The notes beneath the pieces are model-generated. The model was not told the DNA's origin. It saw only the letters and a list, made by a program, of their open reading frames with translations, and did not search any database. Made by a program: the position numbers and the translations under genes. Below, piece after piece: positions 52,424 through 61,748 of a DNA stretch of 64,000 bases. The DNA is from Sagittula marina (GTDB lineage Bacteria > Pseudomonadota > Alphaproteobacteria > Rhodobacterales > Rhodobacteraceae), in assembly GCF_014196795.1 (NCBI RefSeq), contig NZ_JACIEJ010000001.1, forward strand, positions 434,001 through 498,000, written 5' to 3'. Position 1 is the stretch's first letter; the number at the start of each line of letters is the position of its first letter.

Positions 52424-53460
52424 TGGCGCTGGTTTTGGTCATCGCTGCGGCGCTTTGGGGGTTGGGCGTGGTCATGGGAACGTCGGTGCGGGCCCGGCTT
52501 GCCACCTTGGCCGCGCTGTACGCGCTTGTGCTGGTGGTTCATCTGATTTTGCCCGTTGGGCATCCGCTGCGTATGGCCACGGGCGGCAGTTTGCAGGGGT
52601 GGCTGATCCTTGGCGGCTTTGTGGCGCTGGGCGCGGGATATGCGCTGGTGCTGCGACGGTTGCGCACACGGGTGGAGGATCGGGAAGCGCCCGAAGCGCC
52701 GGAGCCGGGCCGCTTTCGGACCGGTGAGCTGGAGCGTTACACCCGCCACATCGTGCTGCGAGAGCTGGGCGGCCCGGGACAGAAACGGCTGAAGCAGGCG
52801 CGTGTTCTGGTTGTGGGCGCCGGTGGGCTGGGGTCACCTGCGCTGCTGTATCTGGCGGCGGCAGGGGTCGGCACCATCGGCGTGATCGACGATGACGTGG
52901 TGGATGCAGGCAACCTGCAACGGCAGGTGGCGCATACAGACGGGCGGATTGGCATGGCCAAGGTGTTCTCTGCCAAGATGGCGATGGAGGCGGTCAATCC
53001 TTACGTGGTGGTCCGTCCTTATGAACGCCGCCTGGATGCCGACACGGTTGGCGCACTGCTGGAGGATTATGACGTCGTGCTGGACGGCACCGACAACTTC
53101 GACACGCGCTACATGGTGAACGCGGCCTGCGTGGCAGCGGGCAAGCCGCTGATTTCCGGCGCCTTGAGCCAGTGGGAAGGGCAGTTGTCGGTCTTCGACC
53201 CAGCCGGCGGCGGCCCGTGTTACCAGTGCATCTTTCCTGAGGCACCTGCGCCGGGATTGGCGCCATCTTGTGCCGAAGCTGGGGTGCTGGGGCCGCTGCC
53301 CGGTGTGGTCGGCTCCATGATGGCGGTGGAATGTGTGAAGCAGATTACCGGGGCGGGGCAGGTCCTGCGCGGCGAGATGTTGATCTACGATGCACTCTGG
53401 GGCGAGACGCGCAAGATCGGGCTGAAACGGCGCGAGGGGTGCCCCTGCTGCGGCGGGTGA
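52423..53460 (+). CDS. moeB: MoeB/ThiF-type adenylyltransferase with N-terminal membrane segments
   Basis: E1-like enzyme that adenylates the C-terminus of a sulfur-carrier protein such as MoaD or ThiS. The 345 residues begin with two to three hydrophobic segments (1-80), an addition that would tether it to the membrane. The catalytic part follows: RYTRHIVLRELGGPGQKRLK, GAGGLGSPALLYLAAAGVG, DGTDNFDTRYMVN, and zinc cysteine pairs CYQC and CPCC. It is translationally coupled to dut. Confidence 0.9.
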   Translation: MALVLVIAAALWGLGVVMGTSVRARLATLAALYALVLVVHLILPVGHPLRMATGGSLQGWLILGGFVALGAGYALVLRRLRTRVEDREAPEAPEPGRFRTGELERYTRHIVLRELGGPGQKRLKQARVLVVGAGGLGSPALLYLAAAGVGTIGVIDDDVVDAGNLQRQVAHTDGRIGMAKVFSAKMAMEAVNPYVVVRPYERRLDADTVGALLEDYDVVLDGTDNFDTRYMVNAACVAAGKPLISGALSQWEGQLSVFDPAGGGPCYQCIFPEAPAPGLAPSCAEAGVLGPLPGVVGSMMAVECVKQITGAGQVLRGEMLIYDALWGETRKIGLKRREGCPCCGG

Positions 53461-53491
53461 CAGGGATCAATCCAGCGGCCAGCAGGGAAGA

Positions 53492-53560
53492 AAGCGTCTC
53501 GTACGATTGAAGCGGGTTGGATTGAAGCTTAGCTTCAGGACAAGCCTATTGGAGACGCTT
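53492..53560 (+). promoter_or_regulatory. Leader structure hiding the ribosome binding site of the M3 oligopeptidase gene
   Basis: AAGCGTCTC (53492-53500) is the exact complement of GAGACGCTT (53552-53560), which includes most of the GGAG ribosome binding site and ends one base before the ATG at 53562. A nested hairpin, TGAAGC-TTA-GCTTCA (53523-53537), lies within. The folded form would block translation. Confidence 0.5.
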
Positions 53561-53561
53561 C

Positions 53562-55571
53562 ATGACCAACATCCTGCTTGCCGAATGGGATACGCCCTTC
53601 GGCCTCGCGCCGTTCGACCGGATTTCCGACGATGATTTCGCCCCTGCCTTTGAGGCCGCCATGGCCGAGGATCTGGCCGAGGTCGAAAAGGTCGCCAACA
53701 GCACGGAGCCGCCGACCTTTGAAAACACCATCGAAGGGATGATGCGTACAGGCGCAGCATTGGATCAGGTGGCGGGCACCTTCTACAGCGTCGCGGGCGC
53801 GGACAGCAATGACGCGCGAGAGGCCCTGATGCGGGACATCGCGCCCAAGCTGTCGGCGCATTCCTCTGCGATTTACTCCAATCAGGCGCTGTTCCAGCGT
53901 ATCCAAACCGTCTGGGAGGCGCGTGAGACGCTTGACCTGACGTCGGAGCAGGCGCGCGTTCTGATGTTGATGCACCGCAATTTCGTGCGGGCGGGAGCGG
54001 CTTTGGACGGGGACGACGGCGCGCGCATGACAGCCGTCAAAGGGCGGCTGGCAGAGCTTGGCACGGCGTTTACGCAGAACCTTTTGGCGGATGAACGGTC
54101 CTGGTTCATGGAGCTGTCTGAAGCGGATATGGAGGGGCTGCCGGGTTTTGTCATCTCCGCCCTGCGGGGCGCGGGAGAGGAGCGTGACCTTGGGCCGTGT
54201 GTGACACTGTCACGTTCGGTCATCACGCCATTCTTGCAGTTCAGCCCGCGCCGGGATTTGCGGCAGAAGGCCTTTGCCGCCTGGGCCGCGCGCGGCGCAA
54301 ACGGGGGCAAGACCGACAACCGCGATATCGCCGCCGAGACGCTGAAGCTGCGGCAGGAGCGGGCGGAGCTGCTGGGCTACGCGGATTTCGCCTCTTTCAA
54401 GCTGGAAACCGAAATGGCGGGCGATGCGGGGTCGGTGCGCGATCTGCTGATGCAGGTCTGGACCCCGGCAAAGGCGGCCGCGTTGGCCGATCAATCCGTG
54501 CTGGAAGAGATGCTGCACGCCGACGGCATCGAGGGGCCGTTGGAACCGTGGGATTGGCGCTACTATGCGGAGAAGCGGCGGCAGGCGGAGCACGATCTGG
54601 ATGAGGGCGCGGTCAAACCGTATTTTCAGCTTGAGAAGATGATCGAGGCGGCTTTTGCCTGTTCGGAACGGCTGTTCGGCCTGAGCTTTGCGCCGCTGGA
54701 TGTGCCGCTGTATCACCCGGACTGCCGGGCGTGGGAAGTGAAGCGGGACGGCGAGACCGTGGCCGTGTTCATCGGTGACTACTTTGCGCGAGGGTCGAAA
54801 CGGTCCGGCGCCTGGTGTTCGGCGATGCGGGCGCAGCGCAAGTTCCCGGATGTGCAGATCCCGATCGTGGTGAACGTCTGTAACTTCGCCAAAGGCAATC
54901 CGGCGCTGTTGTCCTATGACGATGCGCGCACCCTGTTCCACGAATTCGGCCATGCGCTGCACCAGATGCTGTCGGATGTGACCTACGAGATGGTCTCGGG
55001 CACCTCGGTCGCGCGCGACTTCGTGGAGCTGCCGAGCCAGCTCTACGAGCATTGGCTGGAAGTGCCGGAGGTGCTGTCGACATACGCCACGCACTACGAG
55101 ACCGGCGAAGCGATGCCGCAGGATCTGCTGGACAAGGTGCTGGCGGCGGCGACCTACGACATGGGGTTCCAGACGGTGGAATACGTGGCCTCGGCCATGG
55201 TCGATCTGGAATTCCACAGCGGTCCGGCCCCAGCCGATCCGATGCAGAAGCAGGCTGAGGTGCTGGAAAACATGGGGCTGCCGCGCGCCATTGTCATGCG
55301 CCACGCCACGCCGCAGTTCGCGCATGTGTTCGCGGGCGACGGATATTCCAGCGGCTATTACAGCTACATGTGGTCAGAGGTCATGGACGCCGATGCCTTT
55401 GCCGCCTTCGAGGAAGCGGGCGGCGCGTTTGACGCCCAAATGGCGGAGCGGCTGGAGGAGTTCATCCTGTCCAAAGGCGGCTCGGTGGAGGCGGAGGTGC
55501 TGTATACCAAGTTCCGTGGCCGGATGCCCGGCGTGGATGCGCTGCTGAAAGGCCGTGGGCTGGCGGCTTGA
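53562..55571 (+). CDS. M3-family oligopeptidase (dipeptidyl carboxypeptidase / oligopeptidase A type)
   Basis: A 669-residue cytoplasmic zinc peptidase that degrades short peptides. The zinc motif HEFGH (460-464) lies in LFHEFGHALHQMLSD, and the third ligand region is GTSVARDFVELPSQLYEHW (split around residues 483-501). The C-terminal YSSGYYSYMWSEVMDAD is typical. No signal peptide. It ends at a strong bidirectional terminator shared with the convergent TraB/GumN gene. Its leader could fold over its ribosome binding site. Confidence 0.93.
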   Translation: MTNILLAEWDTPFGLAPFDRISDDDFAPAFEAAMAEDLAEVEKVANSTEPPTFENTIEGMMRTGAALDQVAGTFYSVAGADSNDAREALMRDIAPKLSAHSSAIYSNQALFQRIQTVWEARETLDLTSEQARVLMLMHRNFVRAGAALDGDDGARMTAVKGRLAELGTAFTQNLLADERSWFMELSEADMEGLPGFVISALRGAGEERDLGPCVTLSRSVITPFLQFSPRRDLRQKAFAAWAARGANGGKTDNRDIAAETLKLRQERAELLGYADFASFKLETEMAGDAGSVRDLLMQVWTPAKAAALADQSVLEEMLHADGIEGPLEPWDWRYYAEKRRQAEHDLDEGAVKPYFQLEKMIEAAFACSERLFGLSFAPLDVPLYHPDCRAWEVKRDGETVAVFIGDYFARGSKRSGAWCSAMRAQRKFPDVQIPIVVNVCNFAKGNPALLSYDDARTLFHEFGHALHQMLSDVTYEMVSGTSVARDFVELPSQLYEHWLEVPEVLSTYATHYETGEAMPQDLLDKVLAAATYDMGFQTVEYVASAMVDLEFHSGPAPADPMQKQAEVLENMGLPRAIVMRHATPQFAHVFAGDGYSSGYYSYMWSEVMDADAFAAFEEAGGAFDAQMAERLEEFILSKGGSVEAEVLYTKFRGRMPGVDALLKGRGLAA

Positions 55572-55578
55572 TCGAACG

Positions 55579-55607
55579 GGTCGGGGCGCGCAATCGCCCC
55601 GACCTTT
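55579..55607. terminator. Shared terminator between the M3 peptidase and TraB/GumN genes
   Basis: A perfect 10-bp stem GGTCGGGGCG / CGCCCCGACC with a 6-nt loop, followed by TTT on the + strand; 8 bp after both stop codons. Confidence 0.85.
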
Positions 55608-55614
55608 ACATGGG

Positions 55615-56604
55615 TCAGAAGGGTGCGCGTTCGAGAGCGAACCCTTCGCCTTCGAGCAGCGCGAGCACGCCGTTCTCCCCTGACAGGTGCGCCGCGCCGA
55701 AGGCCGCCACAACGGGGCCTTCGGTGTCGTCCAGCGCGCTCAGCAGCACCGACAGCCAATTGCTGTTGCGTTGAACGATCAGCGCATCGTCCATGGCGCG
55801 AAAGACGGTCTCGTTCTCCTCCGGGTCAAGCGCCGTCAGACGGGCTGAGACGGCCTCGAGCACCAGCTGACCTTCGGCGTGATCCTCGGCGAAATAGTAG
55901 CTTAGAAGCGTCTCGAACAGGTCTTCGTTCACGTCCGGCGGGGCCAGCGCCGCGCGGATCATCGAAAGCTGGATGTCCATGGGGATTTCGGCAAATAGAC
56001 GCAGCCCGGTGTCATAGGGTTCCAGCGACATCGTTGGCACGCCAGCGGCCTCGGCCGCGTCTTCGAGGCGCGCATCCAGCCCGTCCTGTTGCTCCAACTG
56101 TGCGGCCATGCAGGCCGGGACGGACAACAGCATCGACACATACCATGGCTGCATCCTTGCGCCGACGAACGGGGGCATTCCGCGCGCTTCCATCGCCTCG
56201 GAGAGCTTGGCCCAGTCCTCCTCGGGCATGAGGTCGGGCAGGCTGCTGTCCGGCAACATGAAGATCGCCGGATCGGTGGTGATCTCCTGCTGCATCACGT
56301 CCATGTCCTCGGCGTTCATTTCGAGCAGGAGGAGCGCGGCATCGGCCACGATGGGGGACAGACGCTCGGTCGGGCCATCAAGGCGCGCGTCCGACAGGTG
56401 AACGGTGCCGATCAGGTGCAGTTCTTCGTCGTCCTTTCGGGCAATCCAGTGGTTGCCTGTGGCATAGGGCAGGCCGTCCAGTTGAGCATTGACGGCGGCG
56501 CGCTCTGCCTCGGTCAGCCCTTCGGCGAGCGAGACACCGCTGCATTGCGCCTGAACGGATGTGGCGAGGCATACACCCAGCAACAGGGAAAAAAGACGTG
56601 TCAT
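55615..56604 (-). CDS. TraB/GumN-family protein (Tiki-like)
   Basis: A 329-residue exported protein. The signal MTRLFSLLLGVCLATSVQAQ is followed by the TraB/GumN domain: LIGTVHLSDARL (His69), LLLEMNAEDMD, and the terminal VVAAFGAAHLSGENGVLALL. Tiki relatives in animals are metalloproteases; bacterial members are mostly uncharacterised. Cys21 directly after the hydrophobic stretch could also make it a lipoprotein, though the preceding residues do not fit a lipobox well. The start at 56604 gives the proper signal. Confidence 0.85.
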   Translation of the reverse strand: MTRLFSLLLGVCLATSVQAQCSGVSLAEGLTEAERAAVNAQLDGLPYATGNHWIARKDDEELHLIGTVHLSDARLDGPTERLSPIVADAALLLLEMNAEDMDVMQQEITTDPAIFMLPDSSLPDLMPEEDWAKLSEAMEARGMPPFVGARMQPWYVSMLLSVPACMAAQLEQQDGLDARLEDAAEAAGVPTMSLEPYDTGLRLFAEIPMDIQLSMIRAALAPPDVNEDLFETLLSYYFAEDHAEGQLVLEAVSARLTALDPEENETVFRAMDDALIVQRNSNWLSVLLSALDDTEGPVVAAFGAAHLSGENGVLALLEGEGFALERAPF

Positions 56605-56683
56605 ACAGGCTCCTTGAGTTGGGTGCACTTTCTCTGGAATGGGAAGGCTGGACAAGGGCGCATGGGCGGGAAACAACAGGCGC

Positions 56684-57367
56684 ATGGAGCGGGAAAGCGA
56701 ATTATATGCACCGGTGAAGGCGCTGCTGGAAAAGCAGGGTTACATGGTGAAGGGCGAGGTCGGCGCGGCGGACATGGTTGGCGTGCGCGGCGATGATGCG
56801 CCGGTGATCGTTGAGCTGAAGCTGCGCATCACCTTGTCGCTGTACCATCAGGCCTGTACGCGGCTGCGGCTGACCGATCACGTCTACATCGCGGTGCCGA
56901 AGCCGAGCGGTAAACTGGCGCGACGTGCGCTGAAGGACAACCTGACCATGTGTCGGCGTCTGGGCCTTGGGTTCATCGTGGTGTTGGCGGATGGCCGGGT
57001 GGAGGTTCTGTGCGATCCGGGGCCTTTCAAACCCCGGCAGACAAAGGCCAAGACCGCGCGGCTGCTGCGTGAATTTCACGCCCTGCGTGGTGATCCAAAC
57101 GAGGGGGGCGCCACGCGGCACGGCATCGTGACCGCCTACCGACAGGATGCTCTGGCCTGCGCGGCCTATCTGGCGGAGCAGGGAGCGTCCCGAGGGCGGG
57201 ACGTGTCCAAGGCGACCCAAATCACGCGAGCGACGCAGGTTATGCGCGACAACCATTACGGCTGGTTCGACAAGGTGTCGGTGGGGGTCTACGCGCTCAA
57301 TGATGCGGGCCACGCGGGGCTGACGCATTGGGCGCATTCCTGGGAAGATCCCGCCGAGGCGGAGTGA
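56684..57367 (+). CDS. DUF2161 protein with PD-(D/E)XK nuclease fold
   Basis: A 227-residue cytoplasmic protein. The nuclease-fold core is visible: ADMVGVRG (Asp30), then VIVELKLR (Glu44 and Lys46), the D-(x13)-ExK pattern. The rest carries DHVYIAVPKPSGKLARRALK and the C-terminal DKVSVGVYALNDAGHAGL of DUF2161. Families of this type are phosphodiesterase-like with unknown targets. The ATG at 56684 gives the family N-terminus (MERESELYAPVKALLE). Divergent from TraB/GumN. Confidence 0.85.
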   Translation: MERESELYAPVKALLEKQGYMVKGEVGAADMVGVRGDDAPVIVELKLRITLSLYHQACTRLRLTDHVYIAVPKPSGKLARRALKDNLTMCRRLGLGFIVVLADGRVEVLCDPGPFKPRQTKAKTARLLREFHALRGDPNEGGATRHGIVTAYRQDALACAAYLAEQGASRGRDVSKATQITRATQVMRDNHYGWFDKVSVGVYALNDAGHAGLTHWAHSWEDPAEAE

Positions 57368-57368
57368 T

Positions 57369-58319
57369 TTAGGCCGGGGCTTTGGCCGCGTCTGCCTGAG
57401 CTTGTTGCTTGGCTGCGCGGGCGTTCAGGCGCTCTCGATGCAGGGTATAGAGGCCGGAGGCGACGATGATCGCGCAGCCGACGAACGTCCAGTGATCCGG
57501 CAAGTCGCCGAACACGACGAAGCCGTAGAATGTGCTCCAGATGATCAGCGAATACTGCATGGGCGCGACCACGCTGGCCTGTGCTATGTCCAGCGCGCGG
57601 ATCACCAGAATTTCGCCCAAACCGGCTGTCGCCGTGAGTCCCACGATCACGGCCCACAGCTGCAGCGTCTGCGGCGTGGTCCACACGAACGGCAATGCCA
57701 GCGACAGCAAAAGCGTTGCAGTGATAGAGGTATAGGCTACTGTGGTCGACACGCTGTCGGCTCCGGCAAGGCTGCGGGACAAGACCTGGCGCATCGAGAA
57801 AAAACAGGCCGCGCCGACCACGAAAAAGATCGCAGGATCGAAGACGCCAAAGCCCGGACGGATCACGACCAGCATGCCCGCGAACCCCACCGCCACAGCC
57901 GCCCAACGGCGCGGGCCCACAGGTTCACGCAGGAAAAGGGCGCTGAGCAGCGTGACGATGAACGGCGCGATAAAGGTCACGGCCACGGCATCGGCCAAGG
58001 GCACGCTGCGCACGGCCAGTACGAAACAGAGCCCCGAAATAACCGCCGTCACGCCGCGTGTGATCTGGATGCCGGGCAAGCGAGAGCGCAGCAAATGCGT
58101 ACCCTTGATCGTGATCAGCACCACGACCCCAAGGAACAGGCCGATCTGGCGGAACCAGACCACCTGCGCCGGGTGAAAGCTGTCTGCGAGGTACTTGGCC
58201 TGCACATCGCAGGCTGCAAAGGCGAAAAAGCCCAGCGCCATAAGCACGAGGCCGCGCAGGTTGTCCGGCGCGCTGGAGCCGGGCGCGGTGTGGATCGGCG
58301 TCGCGTGCAGGGTTGTCAT
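57369..58319 (-). CDS. DMT-superfamily (EamA) permease
   Basis: A 316-residue inner-membrane transporter with about ten spans in two EamA repeats. The first repeat includes FFAFAACDVQAKYLADSFHP and FIAPFIVTLLSALFLRE; the second contains AQASVVAPMQYSLIIWSTFY. Unrelated to the first permease in the window in its termini; substrate unknown. It ends with an Ala/Gln-rich charged tail. Its stop is 1 bp from the convergent DUF2161 stop. Confidence 0.88.
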   Translation of the reverse strand: MTTLHATPIHTAPGSSAPDNLRGLVLMALGFFAFAACDVQAKYLADSFHPAQVVWFRQIGLFLGVVVLITIKGTHLLRSRLPGIQITRGVTAVISGLCFVLAVRSVPLADAVAVTFIAPFIVTLLSALFLREPVGPRRWAAVAVGFAGMLVVIRPGFGVFDPAIFFVVGAACFFSMRQVLSRSLAGADSVSTTVAYTSITATLLLSLALPFVWTTPQTLQLWAVIVGLTATAGLGEILVIRALDIAQASVVAPMQYSLIIWSTFYGFVVFGDLPDHWTFVGCAIIVASGLYTLHRERLNARAAKQQAQADAAKAPA

Positions 58320-58632
58320 GGGGAACTCGCGGTTGGGTCACTTCAGGGTAGGTCAGCGCCCATGACCTTTCAAGCAAAAGCTTGCGGGCTGCATATTTGT
58401 GCCCAAGGCACGCAGCGTGAAGACGTGCTCTGTGCCAATCTATTTTGCGACGCAGCCTGGTGACCCGTGTCATCCGCTAGGTTCGACGCCTTGGCGCGTG
58501 GATTTCAGAGATGACTGCGGGTTTCAAAGATATCTGCGATGCGCAGGCTTTGGGACGCGGCGGCTTTGCTGACCGCCGGCGCTGCCATCGCTTTGGTGCT
58601 GCACTTGCCTCAGAGTGGGTCGGGCCGCGCGG
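58320..58632. other. Intergenic stretch, no gene seen
   Basis: Holds the promoter of the permease gene and the end of the lactate dehydrogenase transcript. A frame starting at 58511 (+) crosses into the dehydrogenase antisense and has no family resemblance. Confidence 0.35.
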
Positions 58633-59562
58633 TCAAAGACCAAGCTTGTCGAAGCTGTCCTTGAGCAGCCCGGCCGAGGTGGCCAGCGCCTCCTGTTCGG
58701 GTCGTGACAGGTCGGGCATCAGTTCGGCGCTGACGCCCTCGCGGCCCACGACGCGGGGCAGTGAACAGGCCACATCTTTAACCCCAAGAACGTCAGACAC
58801 GGTGGAGACGGTCAGCACAGCCTGTTCATCCGCAGAAATCGCGGCCACGATGCGGGCCAACCCGGCCCCGATACCATACCATGTGGCGCCTTTGCCCTTG
58901 ATGATCGTGTAGGCGGCGCGGCGCACGCCGGCGTCGATCTCGGTGCGGGCGGCGTCGGTCAGAGGGCTGCGCATCTGCGCGGCGAAGCTTTCGAGACTGA
59001 CGGAGCCAGCGCGCGCGGCGGACCATGCCAGAACCTCGCTGTCACCGTGCTCCCCCAGGACGTAGGCATGAACGGAGCGCGGTGCGATGCCAAGGTGCCG
59101 GCCCAACAGCCAGCGAAATCTTGCGGTGTCCAGGATCGTGCCAGAGCCGATCACCCTTGCTTTCGGCAAACCGGACAGCGCCTGTGTGACCTGTCCCATG
59201 ATGTCGACGGGATTGGAGGCCACGAGCAAGATCGCATCTGGCGCATGGCGTGTGACCTCTGCGACGACGGTTCCGAACACCTTGGCATTGCGAGACAACA
59301 ACTCCAGTCGCGTCTCACCGGGTTTTTGTGAGACGCCACAGGCGAGGATCACCACCCCCGCACCGCTCAGGTCGGCGTAGGTTCCGGCGTCGATCTGCAC
59401 CGCAGCGCCAAAGGGCACGGCATGTGCAATGTCTTCTGCCTCGGCGCGGGCGCGGGCCTCGTTGAGATCCACAAGCACGATACGCGAGGCTGCGCCGCGC
59501 ATGACACAGGAAAAGGCTGCCGCCGAGCCGACCATGCCGGCTCCGATAATTCCGAGTTTCAT
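58633..59562 (-). CDS. L-lactate dehydrogenase
   Basis: NAD-dependent enzyme of 309 residues that interconverts pyruvate and L-lactate. The NAD site is GIIGAGMVGSAAA. In the substrate loop, VSQKPGETR has glutamine (Gln79), which marks lactate rather than malate dehydrogenases (arginine in the latter). The catalytic histidine is in GEHGDSE (His172) and the binding arginine in the DTARFRWLLG region. Single gene on the minus strand, preceded by an open region. An alternative malate activity is unlikely. Confidence 0.92.
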   Translation of the reverse strand: MKLGIIGAGMVGSAAAFSCVMRGAASRIVLVDLNEARARAEAEDIAHAVPFGAAVQIDAGTYADLSGAGVVILACGVSQKPGETRLELLSRNAKVFGTVVAEVTRHAPDAILLVASNPVDIMGQVTQALSGLPKARVIGSGTILDTARFRWLLGRHLGIAPRSVHAYVLGEHGDSEVLAWSAARAGSVSLESFAAQMRSPLTDAARTEIDAGVRRAAYTIIKGKGATWYGIGAGLARIVAAISADEQAVLTVSTVSDVLGVKDVACSLPRVVGREGVSAELMPDLSRPEQEALATSAGLLKDSFDKLGL

Positions 59563-59894
59563 GGGGTCTCCTGCCGGTCACACGTGGGGTCAGGCTAGGT
59601 CGGTGCGCCGGGACGGGGCAACGATTTTCCCGCATCGTGCGGGACCTTTGCAGATCCTTTCCGGGCAACGCTTGTTCATTTTGCAGATTTCCTCACCGAG
59701 CGCTTTGGCTCAGGATCCGGCATCGCGCAGCGTCACATGGTTGGTGACGGGGGCATTGCAGCCTGAGATCTGCGACCTGCTTTCGCGGCTCTGCATCGGG
59801 TCGAGCGTATGCAGCCTTTTCACGGGCGTGCAGCGTTCCCTTGGTGAAATCCGCGCAGACATAGCGTGCCAGACCGTCTGTAACGCACCGATGG
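59563..59894. other. Intergenic stretch between the lactate dehydrogenase and btaB genes
   Basis: About 330 bp with no frame that resembles a gene. It should contain the btaB transcript end and the dehydrogenase promoter. No clear hairpin with a T run was found. Confidence 0.35.
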
Positions 59895-60533
59895 TCAGGT
59901 GCGTCGTTCCAGACGCGCGTAATAGGCGTAGCGGCGGAACAGCCCGTCCTGCAGCAAAACGCCGCCGTGACGTGGCAGGTTTTGCAAGGCGATTGGCAGA
60001 GCATCGCGCGGCGTGACGTGAAAGCGGGCAAGCCACGCCCGCAAGCCGCGTTTTGTCCAGCGAGGTAATGCGCCCTGGTCGCCGAAATCAATGATATGCA
60101 ATGTGCCACCGGGCGCGAGGTGACGCGCGGCCTCGTCCAGCGCCCCCTGCCAGTCCGGGATCATCGACAGGCTGTAGCTGAACACGATGTGGTCAAAGCT
60201 GGGCACATCGAACAACGTTTGCGGATCAAATGCACAGGCATCCGCACGGGCCAGCCTGGCCTTCAGCCCAAGCTTGCGCCTGGCGGAGCGGAGCATTTGC
60301 TGCGAGATATCCAAGCCGTACAGACGTGCGTGCGGGTGGCGCTGCTTCATGACGGCGAGGTTGCGCCCGGTGCCGCATGCGACCTCCAGAATGCGATCAT
60401 CGGGCGAGACCTGCATCTGGTCTAACAGGTGGTCTCGACCCAGCAGGTAATATTTGCGGGTCGCATCGTAAAACAGCCGCTGGGTGCGGTACGTATTGTC
60501 CATCAGCTGGCCGTGGTCGGCAATGTGGCTCAT
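59895..60533 (-). CDS. btaB: BtaB-type betaine-lipid N-methyltransferase
   Basis: SAM-dependent methyltransferase of 212 residues that trimethylates diacylglyceryl-homoserine to the betaine lipid DGTS. The SAM site is ILEVACGTGRNL (48-59), with FSYSLSMIPDW as the post-I motif region. The N-terminal YDATRKYYLLGRDHLLD is typical of BtaB. It follows btaA after 3 bp and is the last gene of plcP-btaA-btaB, which in other alphaproteobacteria is switched on by phosphate starvation. Confidence 0.92.
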   Translation of the reverse strand: MSHIADHGQLMDNTYRTQRLFYDATRKYYLLGRDHLLDQMQVSPDDRILEVACGTGRNLAVMKQRHPHARLYGLDISQQMLRSARRKLGLKARLARADACAFDPQTLFDVPSFDHIVFSYSLSMIPDWQGALDEAARHLAPGGTLHIIDFGDQGALPRWTKRGLRAWLARFHVTPRDALPIALQNLPRHGGVLLQDGLFRRYAYYARLERRT

Positions 60534-60536
60534 GGC

Positions 60537-61748
60537 TCAGACCTTTCGATAGAGGTGAACGCCGCCATAAATGGCCGACCGATCGGTCGCAAAGGCATGG
60601 GTGGAGGCGTCTTCGTCATAGCGCCATTGATCTAGCAGATCCGCCGGAACGCGACCCGGCAGGATGTTTGTCGCGCCGCCGGTTCTGAACAACACGCGGG
60701 CGTTGGGGCGGGCGGTGCGCGTGATCTCTTGCCAAAGCGCCGAAAGCTGCGCGTCACTCATCCAGTCCTGCGCGTCGAGTAGGACATAAACGGAGCGTGA
60801 GGCGGCGGGGGCGTCTGCGAGAACTTTTGTGATGGAGCGGTTCAGAACGCTCACGCGCGGGGCCATCTCGCGCAGCGTGTCAAAGTGGCGCGCCTCAAGG
60901 TAGGGCGGCACAGGGCCGGTGCCGTCGCCCTTGTAGCCACGATTGGCGGCCTGCCACGCAAAGTAGTTGTCTGAAATCGGAAAGTCGCAGAACAGTTTGC
61001 GCGTGCGGTGCCGGAGCACACAGAGGATATCGCCGTCCGCATCGGCGGCGAGTTTGTCATACTGCGCGGGCGGGATGCCCAGACCAAAGAGCGAAGACCG
61101 CTGACGGGCCGCGGCCTTGACCACCCATGTGTCGAACAGGGGCGCGATGTGCAGATCAAAGAAGGCGCGTTGTTCGTCGAGGCTTTGCGCGCCCAGAAGG
61201 GCATCGAACCGGACGCCGGACAGGCGGCAGATGTGGTGCAACACGGCAATGAAGCCACCGAGCGCCCCGAACCTGTAGAAACTGCGCGCGAACATGGTCT
61301 TGCGCGGCTGGCGGCCTTGACCGGAGGTCCAAAAGGCGCGGTCCTCTGCGCTCATCTGCGGCAAGAGATAGCGGTCGAACAACGCGTTGTTCGAGGGCAT
61401 GTCGGCATGTCCGAACAGGTCGTAAAAGCTGGCGTGATCGGGCAGGGCCTGCGCGGCTGTCAATTTGAGCCGGTTCAGGCGCACGTGCCACGGCGATAGA
61501 TCGACGGCGGTGATCGCGGCGGGGCGTGCGGTGAGATAGCTCATCATGTTGCAGCCGCCCGAGGCGATGCAGGTGATGTGGTCGTCTGGCCGCACGCCCA
61601 GCGCGTCCATGTCGCAAACGGGGTCTTCCCAGATTTGCGCATAGACCAACCCGTGAAACAGGCGGGCAAAAACCCTCTCGCCAAGGCTTGGGCGCTCAGC
61701 ATTGTCGTGGACGGCTGCACCGATGAGCGTTCCCGTGGTGTCAGTCAT
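60537..61748 (-). CDS. btaA: BtaA-type 3-amino-3-carboxypropyl transferase (DUF3419)
   Basis: Transfers the homoseryl group of SAM to diacylglycerol, the first step of DGTS synthesis. The 403 residues have YAQIWEDPVCDM near the N-terminus, the SAM site CIASGGCNMMSYL, VDLSPWHVRLNRLKL, and LLDAQDWMSDAQL later. It overlaps plcP by 4 bp (ATGA) and precedes btaB by 3 bp, so the three are tightly co-translated. Diacylglycerol from PlcP is its substrate (inference from order and family knowledge). Confidence 0.93.
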   Translation of the reverse strand: MTDTTGTLIGAAVHDNAERPSLGERVFARLFHGLVYAQIWEDPVCDMDALGVRPDDHITCIASGGCNMMSYLTARPAAITAVDLSPWHVRLNRLKLTAAQALPDHASFYDLFGHADMPSNNALFDRYLLPQMSAEDRAFWTSGQGRQPRKTMFARSFYRFGALGGFIAVLHHICRLSGVRFDALLGAQSLDEQRAFFDLHIAPLFDTWVVKAAARQRSSLFGLGIPPAQYDKLAADADGDILCVLRHRTRKLFCDFPISDNYFAWQAANRGYKGDGTGPVPPYLEARHFDTLREMAPRVSVLNRSITKVLADAPAASRSVYVLLDAQDWMSDAQLSALWQEITRTARPNARVLFRTGGATNILPGRVPADLLDQWRYDEDASTHAFATDRSAIYGGVHLYRKV

